From positions 1 through 9,765 of the forward strand of contig JABMPV010000129.1 of NCBI GenBank assembly GCA_013202595.1: a stretch of DNA of 9,765 nucleotides, written 5' to 3'. Position 1 is the first letter of the stretch. Every line of letters starts with the position of its first letter. The position numbers and the translations under genes are program-made. Below, in pieces: positions 1-5,337 of this stretch. This DNA comes from a bacterium (GTDB lineage Bacteria; Actinomycetota; Acidimicrobiia; Spongiisociales; UBA11373). Below the pieces are notes generated by a model. That model did no database searches, had not been told where the DNA came from, and saw nothing but the letters and a program-made list of their open reading frames with translations.

Positions 1-5
1 ATCCA

Positions 6-24
6 CCTCCCCCTGAGGGGGAGG
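6..24. repeat. Perfect GC-rich hairpin at the left edge
   Basis: CCTCCCCC (6-13) and GGGGGAGG (17-24) form a perfect 8-bp inverted repeat around the loop TGA. There is no T-run on either side, so it does not look like a simple intrinsic terminator. Its CCTGAGG centre is the same as in the hairpin at 4089-4113, so it may belong to a dispersed palindrome family. The gene to the left, if any, lies outside the window. The structure is certain and its role is unknown. Confidence 0.7.
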
Positions 25-65
25 AACATTCTGGAGGAGAGGAACAGAAGGGGTCTAGTTTTCAG

Positions 66-85
66 CGTGTCGGAGAGCCGACGCG
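66..85. repeat. Hairpin downstream of the GNAT gene
   Basis: CGTGTCGG (66-73) pairs with CCGACGCG (78-85) around the loop AGAG, giving 8 bp with one G-T wobble. A wider 7-bp inverted repeat, CAGCGTG (63-69) and CACGCTG (92-98), encloses it. It sits about 70 bp beyond the stop of the minus-strand GNAT gene and could end or stabilise the asnS-GNAT transcript. On the minus strand it is followed by AAAA rather than a T-tract, so a classical intrinsic terminator is not supported. Confidence 0.45.
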
Positions 86-155
86 AACCTCCACGCTGCG
101 CTCCTCGTGATGAGCCCGGTCCTTTCGCACGGCAGGGGGCCGGGCCGACCTCGAG

Positions 156-674
156 TCAGCGGCCGCCCGGATCGACCAGGAGGTACGAGGGGTGCATCAG
201 GCCGGTCGGCTCGTAGATCTCGTCGTGGGTGTGGTGGAAGCCGAGGCGTTCCAGCAGGTGCTGTGAGGTCCTGTTGTCGGGGTGGTGGCCGGCGAAGAGT
301 GCCGCGGCCTCCAGTGGCCCGAAGGCGTGGGCGATCACGGCAGTTGCGGACTCGGCAGCGTATCCATTGCGCCACAGGTCTGAGCGGATGTGGAAGCCGA
401 GTTCCCACACGGCACGGTCGCGCGGCCGGAGCCCGCAGCATCCGATGAAGGTGCCGTCGTGGAGGAACATGGGCCAGTACTGGACTCCGTGCTCACGTTC
501 GATATCGATCTCGGCATGGAGTCGCTCGGCGATCTCGGAGGGACTCATCTCACCGGTGGCAGTGATCAGCCGGGTCACCTGCGGGTCACCCCACAACTCG
601 GTTGCGAGCCGTCCGTCCCCGACCGACCACCGTCGAAAGGTGAGCCGGGTGGTTCCGGGGGGAGGCCCCACCAC
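156..674 (-). CDS. GNAT family N-acetyltransferase (RimJ/RimL-like)
   Basis: This is a predicted 172-residue cytoplasmic acetyl-CoA-dependent N-acetyltransferase of the Acetyltransf_3 type. The N-terminus TTRLTFRRW is the usual first strand of RimJ/RimL-like proteins. The acetyl-CoA-binding segment WRNGYAAE lies at about residues 101-108. The HPDNRTSQHLLERLGF segment (about 131-146) is the typical N-x-x-S then LGF motif near the C-terminus. Length matches single-domain GNATs. I chose the GTG at 672-674 because it overlaps the asnS TAG stop by one base (TAGTG), implying translational coupling. A second GTG follows directly at 669-671. Longer in-frame extensions run back into asnS and encode low-complexity Arg-rich sequence, so they are unlikely. 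The substrate cannot be read from sequence: it could be a ribosomal-protein terminus, another protein or a small molecule. Being downstream of asnS suggests co-transcription, not necessarily a shared function. Confidence 0.85.
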   Translation of the reverse strand: MVGPPPGTTRLTFRRWSVGDGRLATELWGDPQVTRLITATGEMSPSEIAERLHAEIDIEREHGVQYWPMFLHDGTFIGCCGLRPRDRAVWELGFHIRSDLWRNGYAAESATAVIAHAFGPLEAAALFAGHHPDNRTSQHLLERLGFHHTHDEIYEPTGLMHPSYLLVDPGGR

Positions 675-2068
675 TAGAACTCGGCGTTGCGCGGCGTCCT
701 CGGGAACGGGATCACGTCGCGAACGTTCTGCATGCCCGTGGTGAACAGCACCATGCGCTCGAGGCCCAGGCCGAAACCGGCGTGTGGTGCGGTGCCGAAG
801 CGGCGCAGATCGAGATACCACCAGTAGTGCTCTTTGTCCATGCCCTTGATGCGCATCGAGTCGGCGAGCACGTCGAGGCGCTCCTCACGCTGACTGCCTC
901 CCACGATCTCGCCGACCTGGGGGACAAGCACATCCATCGCGGCCACCGTCTTGCCGTCGTCGTTGCGGCGCATATAGAAGGCCTTGAAGTCGAAGGGGAA
1001 GTCGGTGACGATCACCGGCTTGCCGAACACCTCCTCGACCAGATATCGCTCGTGCTCGGCCTGAAGGTCGGACCCCCACGTGCTGGGGTACTCGAAATCC
1101 CGATCGGCCTTACCCAGCAGATCGACGGCCTCGGTGTACGTGATCCGCTCGAACTGGTTGTCGACCACCGCAGCGAGCGAGTCCATCAGGCTCTCGTCCA
1201 CCCACTTGGCGAAGAACTCGAGGTCGTCGCCGCAGGTGTTGAGCACGTGACGCACCATGTAGCGGACGTAGTCCTCGGCGAGGTCGGCGTTGTCGCTGAG
1301 ATCGGCGAACGCCATCTCGGGTTCGATCATCCAGAACTCGGCGAGATGCCGCCGGGTGTTGGAGTTCTCCGCCCTGAACGTTGGGCCGAAGGTGTAGACC
1401 CGATCAACGGCGAGGGCATACGCCTCGGCGCTCAACTGCCCGCTGACGGTGAGGAAGGCCGGCTTGCCGAAGAAGTCCTCGGACCAGTCGACTGCACCGT
1501 CGGCGGTGAGCGGCGGGTTGGCCGGGTCGATCGTGGTGACCCTGAACATCTCGCCTGCACCCTCGGCGTCGCTCGCCGTGATGAGCGGGGCGGTGAGGTA
1601 GAGGAAGCCGCGCTCCTGATAGAACTGATGGGTGGCGTACGACAGAGCGTTGCGCACCCTGGTCACCGCGCCGATCGTGTTGGTGCGGGCCCGCAGGTGG
1701 GCGATCTCGCGGAGGCGCTCGAACGAGACCCGCTTCTTCTGCAGGGGGTAGGTCTCGGGGTCTGCGAAGCCCAGCACCTCGATGGACGCGGCCTTGATCT
1801 CCACACTCTGGCCCTGGCCGGGAGACTCGGTGAGAGTGCCGGTGACCTTCGCCGACGACCCGATGCCCATTCGGAGGATCTCGGACTCGTAGTTGGGCAG
1901 GTCGCCATCGGCTATCACCTGAATGCTCCCGAAGCACGAACCGTCATTGAGTTCGATGAATGAGAACCCGCCCTTCGAGTCCCGCCGGGTGCGGACCCAG
2001 CCCGCCACGGTGACCACGGAGCCGAAGTCCGATCGAGCCAGTGCCTGCCTGATGAGTTGCCGTTCCAT
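674..2068 (-). CDS. asnS: Asparaginyl-tRNA synthetase (AsnRS)
   Basis: This is a 464-residue class II aminoacyl-tRNA synthetase that charges tRNA-Asn with asparagine using ATP. An N-terminal OB-fold anticodon-binding domain spans roughly residues 1-110 (VTVAGWVRTRRDSKGGFSFI). The class II catalytic core follows. Motif 2 begins near residue 230 (FRAENSNTRRHLAEFWMIEPE). Motif 3 begins near residue 430 (GFGLGLERMVLFTTGMQNVR) and runs into DVIPFPRTP, the usual C-terminal ending. The motif 2 and 3 wording is that of AsnRS rather than AspRS, and the length is close to the 466 residues of the E. coli enzyme. The ATG at 2066-2068 was chosen because AAAGGAG lies just upstream (2074-2080). The nearest in-frame alternative, 21 bases further out, would place that ribosome site inside the gene. 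The stop overlaps the GNAT start by one base. The gene is complete with no broken motif. Confidence 0.97.
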   Translation of the reverse strand: MERQLIRQALARSDFGSVVTVAGWVRTRRDSKGGFSFIELNDGSCFGSIQVIADGDLPNYESEILRMGIGSSAKVTGTLTESPGQGQSVEIKAASIEVLGFADPETYPLQKKRVSFERLREIAHLRARTNTIGAVTRVRNALSYATHQFYQERGFLYLTAPLITASDAEGAGEMFRVTTIDPANPPLTADGAVDWSEDFFGKPAFLTVSGQLSAEAYALAVDRVYTFGPTFRAENSNTRRHLAEFWMIEPEMAFADLSDNADLAEDYVRYMVRHVLNTCGDDLEFFAKWVDESLMDSLAAVVDNQFERITYTEAVDLLGKADRDFEYPSTWGSDLQAEHERYLVEEVFGKPVIVTDFPFDFKAFYMRRNDDGKTVAAMDVLVPQVGEIVGGSQREERLDVLADSMRIKGMDKEHYWWYLDLRRFGTAPHAGFGLGLERMVLFTTGMQNVRDVIPFPRTPRNAEF

Positions 2069-2073
2069 TACTG

Positions 2074-2097
2074 CTCCTTTGGGCAGCAAGAACGATA
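2074..2097 (-). promoter_or_regulatory. Putative asnS -10 box and Shine-Dalgarno
   Basis: Reading on the minus strand, TATCGT (2092-2097) fits the TAnnnT actinobacterial -10 pattern. It is followed by a short leader containing AAAGGAG (2074-2080), five bases before the asnS ATG. No convincing -35 box is seen. The ribosome site is strong; the -10 call is tentative. Confidence 0.45.
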
Positions 2098-2129
2098 GGC
2101 GGGCGTGCGCTCGTTCCGGCGTACCCGGC

Positions 2130-2135
2130 TACCGT
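2130..2135 (+). promoter_or_regulatory. Putative -10 box for a leaderless GrpB transcript
   Basis: TACCGT ends eight bases before the GTG start at 2144. That spacing would place the transcription start at or within a base or two of the start codon. No Shine-Dalgarno sequence precedes the GTG, which fits a leaderless mRNA, a common arrangement in actinobacteria. The ftsK start has the same spacing. No clear -35 box is visible. Confidence 0.4.
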
Positions 2136-2143
2136 GGCGATCC

Positions 2144-2710
2144 GTGAGCCGCGTCATAGAAATCGTGCCGTATCGAGCCGAGTGGCCTGCGGAATTCGGA
2201 GACGTCGCCGACGGGATCCGCAGCCTGCTGGGCACGAGAGCGCTACGCATCGACCACGTTGGCTCGACGTCGGTCCCTGGGCTCGCAGCGAAGGACATCA
2301 TCGACGTGCAAGTGATGCTCGAGGCGCTGGACGACGATCCGGAGCCTGTGTTCGCCGCTGCGGGGCACGCGACGTTCCCGTTCCGTTTCGATCGGGTGTC
2401 TGACGGCGTTGACCCCGGGCAGGGTGAGAAGCGGATTGTCGGGGAGCGCTCCGGTGAGCGGCCGGCAAATATCCATCTGCGGGTGGCGGGTCGGGCCAAC
2501 CAGCGTTATGCACTGCTGTGTCGCGACTTCCTACGCGCCGATCACAGCGCCGCACAGGCCTACTCCGACCTCAAGAAGGCAGCCGCTGCTGTGGCCGGCA
2601 ATGACCAGGACGTGTACTACTCGATCAAGGACCCCGCTTTCGATCTCACCGGCTCTGCCGAGCGCTGGGCATCGGTGGTCGGGTGGGGACCGGGTCCACC
2701 CGACGCCTGA
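2144..2710 (+). CDS. GrpB/UPF0157 family protein
   Basis: This is a 188-residue protein of the GrpB (UPF0157) family, which has a nucleotidyltransferase-like fold. Biochemical function is not established for most members. The diagnostic features are IEIVPYRAEWPAEF at residues 5-18, HVGSTSVPGL at 38-47, and the following AKDIIDVQV with K50 and D54. The GSTSVPG loop corresponds to the nucleotide-binding GS motif of that superfamily. A C-terminal half with NIHLRVAG and an Arg-rich helix is also typical. Length suits a stand-alone member. In mycobacteria a related domain is fused to dephospho-CoA kinase (CoaE), but no CoaE domain is present here. An open frame extends to a GTG at 2105. The GTG at 2144 is preferred because family similarity begins there and a -10-like box lies at the matching distance. 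The gene is divergent from asnS and abuts the MFS gene tail to tail. Confidence 0.88.
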   Translation: MSRVIEIVPYRAEWPAEFGDVADGIRSLLGTRALRIDHVGSTSVPGLAAKDIIDVQVMLEALDDDPEPVFAAAGHATFPFRFDRVSDGVDPGQGEKRIVGERSGERPANIHLRVAGRANQRYALLCRDFLRADHSAAQAYSDLKKAAAAVAGNDQDVYYSIKDPAFDLTGSAERWASVVGWGPGPPDA

Positions 2711-2715
2711 TCAGG
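2706..2715. other. Palindrome containing both convergent stop codons
   Basis: CCTGATCAGG is a perfect 10-bp palindrome. The TGA stop of the plus-strand GrpB gene (2708-2710) and the TGA stop of the minus-strand MFS gene (2711-2713) are adjacent inside it, with no spacer. No room is left for a separate terminator between the two genes, so each transcript must run into the antisense of the other or end inside the coding region. The palindrome itself is short. Confidence 0.6.
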
Positions 2716-3928
2716 AGGGGTCGGTGAGGGCCCAGCGTCGCAGTGCGACGGCCACGATGGCCGATATCAGGATGGCGATGGCGAACGGCGTGATGGTGCC
2801 GTCGTAGAAGCTGTCGATGATCGATCCCAGGATCGCTCCGATGCCCGTCTGGGCCGTGCCGATCAGCGCAGATGCGGTCCCGGCCACCGGCGCCATCGGG
2901 TCCATCGCCAGCGTGTTCATGTTGGGCACCAGCACGGCGTACAGCGACAGCAGCACGCTCATCAGGACGGCAAAGGGCCAGAACCCCGGCCGACCATCCG
3001 ACGCCAGTGCGAGAGCGACCATCACCGTCCCCACGCCGATGTAGGAACGGAGGACCCACGTGACGATACGCCCGGTGCCGAGCCGATCCACCAGTCTTGC
3101 GTTCGCAAGCATGGCGACCCCCATGACGGCGGCGAGGCCGCCGAAGATGATCGGGAACTGGTCGCCGCGATCGAACACCTCGTCGAAGATCAGTTCCGAG
3201 GTCGCCAGGTAGGACACCAGGATCCCGAACAGCACCGTCATCGCGGCGGTGTTGCCGACCGTCGTCCTGTTGCCGAGGATGAACCTCATCGAGCGCAGGA
3301 AGTCGGCGACCTTCAGCGGCACCACAGAGTCGGGGTTCAGGGTTTCGGGGATCCTGATCGACCAGAGCGCGACGAACGCCACGTAGGCGACGCAGAACCA
3401 GAAAACCATGCGCCAACCGGAGAACGACGTGATCGCCGCACCGATACTCGGCGCCACCACCGGAACCATGATGAACACAGCCATGATGTATGACATGGCC
3501 CTGGCCATACGGTCGCCGGAATAGGTGTCCCTGATGATCGAGATGGCGATGACCCTCGGTCCCGCAGAGCCGATACCCCACAGCACCCTGCTCGCCAGCA
3601 AGAAGCCAAAGGTGGGTGCAAGGGCCGCCCCTGCGGCTCCGATGGCATAGATGATCATGCCCAGGTAGAGCACAGGCTTCCGCCCGAACCGATCCGCCAA
3701 TGGCCCGTACCCGATCTGGGCGATCGACAGCCCGATCATGAACGACGTGACGATTGCCGCGGTCGCGTTCGAATCGGGAGCGAGATCGAATGAAGCCCTG
3801 ATCTCGCCGAACGCAGGCAGCATCAAGTCGATCGACAGTGCGGTGAGCGCGATCACACCCGAGACGAAGAAGATCAGCTCCCCGGGCCGAACGACCCGGG
3901 TGCGCGGTGGAGCGGTCACCGGCACCAT
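2711..3928 (-). CDS. Bcr/CflA-type MFS drug exporter
   Basis: This is a predicted 405-residue inner-membrane proton-coupled exporter of the major facilitator superfamily (DHA1 group, Bcr/CflA type). About 12 hydrophobic segments can be followed along the protein. The first (about residues 18-38) contains SIDLMLPAF, matching the S-x-D-x-x-L-P-A signature of Bcr/CflA proteins. Motif A, GPLADRFGRKP, is at 75-85 after the second segment. The TM4 and TM5 region includes LWGIGSAGPRVIAISIIRD and a motif-C-like VPVVAPSIG. The substrate cannot be predicted; family members export drugs such as bicyclomycin or chloramphenicol, and some export metabolites. The ATG at 3926-3928 gives a normal length. A TTG eight codons upstream (3950-3952) is an alternative, and neither has a strong ribosome site. 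The gene is monocistronic by orientation and separated from the CnoX-like gene by a hairpin-rich gap. Confidence 0.9.
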   Translation of the reverse strand: MVPVTAPPRTRVVRPGELIFFVSGVIALTALSIDLMLPAFGEIRASFDLAPDSNATAAIVTSFMIGLSIAQIGYGPLADRFGRKPVLYLGMIIYAIGAAGAALAPTFGFLLASRVLWGIGSAGPRVIAISIIRDTYSGDRMARAMSYIMAVFIMVPVVAPSIGAAITSFSGWRMVFWFCVAYVAFVALWSIRIPETLNPDSVVPLKVADFLRSMRFILGNRTTVGNTAAMTVLFGILVSYLATSELIFDEVFDRGDQFPIIFGGLAAVMGVAMLANARLVDRLGTGRIVTWVLRSYIGVGTVMVALALASDGRPGFWPFAVLMSVLLSLYAVLVPNMNTLAMDPMAPVAGTASALIGTAQTGIGAILGSIIDSFYDGTITPFAIAILISAIVAVALRRWALTDPS

Positions 3929-4063
3929 GCTCGCACGCTGGGGATCGAACAAGCCGTTGGGAAGGGACGCGTGACTCAGGCTGCGGGACGGAGAGGGCGG
4001 TATCCGACTCGCTGCGGCGGGAGGGGCGGAGAACAGCGCGGCATACCGGTCGTCGCGTCTTGG

Positions 4064-4087
4064 TCTCTCCCGCCGGGGCGGGAGAGA
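4064..4087. repeat. Perfect 11-bp-stem hairpin
   Basis: TCTCTCCCGCC (4064-4074) and GGCGGGAGAGA (4077-4087) are exact reverse complements separated only by GG. It sits one base from the next perfect hairpin. No T-run adjoins it on either strand. A two-base gap is too tight for an unstrained RNA loop, so the top pairs would open in RNA; as DNA it is a near-continuous palindrome. Confidence 0.7.
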
Positions 4088-4088
4088 A

Positions 4089-4113
4089 GCGTCGCAGCCT
4101 GAGGCTGCGACGC
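4089..4113. repeat. Second perfect 11-bp-stem hairpin
   Basis: GCGTCGCAGCC (4089-4099) and GGCTGCGACGC (4103-4113) are exact reverse complements around the loop TGA. The CCTGAGG centre matches the hairpin at 6-24. Together with the hairpin at 4064-4087 it makes a 50-bp block that is almost entirely paired. Confidence 0.7.
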
Positions 4114-4130
4114 AGAGAGGGTGGCGTTCG

Positions 4131-4147
4131 GCTCGCCTGCGGCGAGC
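4131..4147. repeat. Perfect 7-bp-stem hairpin
   Basis: GCTCGCC (4131-4137) and GGCGAGC (4141-4147) flank the loop TGC. It is the third inverted repeat in an 84-bp block. It could be part of the same structure as the two upstream hairpins. No T-tract follows. Confidence 0.55.
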
Positions 4148-4277
4148 TTGCCCCTCCCGACTTGTGTCAAGACCGGGGTCATGGCGCGCACGCGTTCGGG
4201 GACATCGCGGACAGTTGTGTGGTGTTCACGCGTGGCTCCACCCTCCCCGGGTCGCCGGGCGGTGCCCGTCGACCGCT

Positions 4278-4301
4278 GCCCCTCCCGCTCCCGGGAGGGG
4301 C
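4278..4301. repeat. Perfect 10-bp-stem hairpin
   Basis: GCCCCTCCCG (4278-4287) and CGGGAGGGGC (4292-4301) are exact reverse complements around the loop CTCC. The pyrimidine-rich arm resembles the CCTCCC arm of the hairpin at 6-24, suggesting a related palindrome family, though the loops differ. Confidence 0.65.
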
Positions 4302-4348
4302 GAAGAACCGCGCTGAGGCGGCTGCTCGCTGGATGGCCGGCAGGCCAC

Positions 4349-4371
4349 CGATGCCCGATGCCCGATGCCCG
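4349..4371. repeat. 7-bp tandem repeat (CGATGCC, three full copies)
   Basis: CGATGCC occurs three times in a row (4349-4355, 4356-4362, 4363-4369) and is followed by CG. It lies just beyond the 3' end of the CnoX-like gene. Short tandem repeats like this can vary in copy number by slippage. No coding role is apparent. Confidence 0.6.
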
Positions 4372-4387
4372 CAGGCGTCCGGCCTGC
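4371..4387 (-). terminator. Hairpin directly after the CnoX-like stop codon
   Basis: GCAGGC (4371-4376) and GCCTGC (4382-4387) form a perfect 6-bp stem with a 5-base loop. It lies directly against the TGA stop (4388-4390) of the minus-strand gene. The position suits a transcript-end structure, but no T-run follows it, so it is at best an atypical terminator or a 3' stabilising stem. Confidence 0.35.
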
Positions 4388-5221
4388 TCAATAGAGCGCG
4401 TTCGCCAGGGACTTGCGGTACTCAGCGGTGAGGGGGTGCTCGTTGCCCAGGACGCCGAACACGTCGACCATCGCTTGACGGGCGGCCTCCTGGGTGGGTC
4501 CGCCGAGGCGGACTGCCTCGAGGAGATGGTCCAGTGCGGGTTCCCACTCGTGGTTGGCAGCCAGCGCCTTGCCGAGTTCGAGTCGGGCGGGCGCACTCTC
4601 CGGATTGGCGTTGACGGCTGCGTCGAGTGCCGTGACGTCACTGTCCCTGCTACTGCCGACGCGGGCTGCGGCTTCGAGGCGCTCCACTTCGGCGGTGCGG
4701 GCGAGACGGCCCAGCATGATCAGAGCGCCCTGGGTGTCGCCCCGGGCGATGAGGAGGGCTGCCAGGCCCGTGCCGGCCTCAGGGTGATCCGGCACCACGT
4801 CGAGGACCTCGTTGAAGAGGGCTTCTGCAGCGTCTTCGTCACCGGACAGCACGTTGTCGCGAGCGAGTTCGACCTTGTGGTCGAGTTCGGTGGGGAGGAC
4901 TCCGTCGATGAATGCTCTGACCTGGGCCTCGGGGATGGCACCCATGAACTGGGATGCGGGTGACCCGTCCTTGAACGCGATCACCGTGGGAATGCTCTGG
5001 ACCTTGAACTCGGTGGCCAACTGCTGGTTGGCGTCAACATCCACCTTGACCAGTTCGAAGGCGCCGCCGTATTCGTCGGCGAGGCGCTCGAGGGTGGGGC
5101 CGAGCACCTTGCACGGTTCGCACCACTCTGCCCAGAAGTCGACGATGACCGGCACCTCGTGGCTGCGCTGCAGCACCTCGACGCCGAACGCCTGCTGGTC
5201 GATGTCCTTTACGAACGTCAT
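4388..5221 (-). CDS. cnoX: Thioredoxin-TPR protein (YbbN/CnoX family)
   Basis: This is a 277-residue soluble protein with an N-terminal thioredoxin domain (about residues 1-108) and a C-terminal TPR-like helical region (about 110-277). The thioredoxin active site WCEPCK has both cysteines (C34 and C37), and the cis-proline loop SIPT is at 76-79. The helical part carries repeated features of the form AEALFNEVLDVVPDHPEA and ARLELGKALAANHEWEPALDHLLEAV. This architecture is that of E. coli YbbN (CnoX), a chaperedoxin linked to GroEL and protection of clients from oxidation. The E. coli protein has lost the CxxC motif, while this one keeps it, so it probably also has disulfide reductase activity. 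The ATG at 5219-5221 follows GAAGG (5226-5230) by four bases. The gene is divergent from dapA. Some databases would call it simply thioredoxin. Confidence 0.88.
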   Translation of the reverse strand: MTFVKDIDQQAFGVEVLQRSHEVPVIVDFWAEWCEPCKVLGPTLERLADEYGGAFELVKVDVDANQQLATEFKVQSIPTVIAFKDGSPASQFMGAIPEAQVRAFIDGVLPTELDHKVELARDNVLSGDEDAAEALFNEVLDVVPDHPEAGTGLAALLIARGDTQGALIMLGRLARTAEVERLEAAARVGSSRDSDVTALDAAVNANPESAPARLELGKALAANHEWEPALDHLLEAVRLGGPTQEAARQAMVDVFGVLGNEHPLTAEYRKSLANALY

Positions 5222-5257
5222 GGCACCTTCACGGGATCCGGGACTCTGACACCACGC

Positions 5258-5263
5258 AGGATA
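5258..5263 (-). promoter_or_regulatory. Putative -10 box for the CnoX-like gene
   Basis: On the minus strand, TATCCT (5258-5263) fits the actinobacterial TAnnnT -10 pattern. It would start a leader of about 30 bases that carries GAAGG before the ATG. No convincing -35 box is seen. It is back-to-back with the putative dapA promoter. Confidence 0.4.
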
Positions 5264-5306
5264 GAGCGGTCTCGTCCTTGAGACATCCGGTGTCGCCCCG
5301 GCCGAC

Positions 5307-5332
5307 TACCGTCGGTGCCGACCAGTCGGAGG
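5307..5332 (+). promoter_or_regulatory. Putative dapA -10 box and Shine-Dalgarno
   Basis: TACCGT (5307-5312) is the same hexamer seen before the GrpB gene. Transcription would start near 5319-5320, leaving a leader of about 19 bases. GGAGG at 5328-5332 is five bases before the dapA GTG and decides that start. No good -35 match is seen at 16-18 bases: TTGAGA at 5278-5283 is 23 bases away, which is too far. Confidence 0.4.
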
Positions 5333-5337
5333 TACCG

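Larger units (their letters stand above)
3929..4387. other. Gene-free region rich in hairpins
   Basis: This 459-bp stretch lies between two minus-strand genes: upstream of the MFS gene and downstream of the CnoX-like gene. No translated frame has recognisable protein similarity, and the open frames here are Arg- and Pro-rich shadows of high GC. It holds four perfect inverted repeats with stems of 7-11 bp, a smaller one at 4256-4268 (CGGGC, loop GGT, GCCCG), a 7-bp tandem repeat and a short hairpin against the CnoX-like stop codon. I see nothing recognisable in 3953-4063 or 4148-4255. No clear MFS promoter was found. Confidence 0.7.

Noticed and set aside
782..1963. Long plus-strand open frame of 393 codons opposite asnS
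   Set aside because: It is antisense to a clear AsnRS gene. The translation has no recognisable domain and has the composition expected of the opposite strand of a high-GC gene.
4064..4147. Intrinsic terminators
   Set aside because: The stems are strong, but no T-tract follows on either strand and more than one hairpin is stacked, so calling them rho-independent terminators is not supported.
3976..4641. Possible gene in the gap between the MFS and CnoX-like genes
   Set aside because: Open frames across the gap run into the CnoX-like gene out of frame. They are Arg/Pro/Ser-rich, lack ribosome sites and cross several perfect hairpins.
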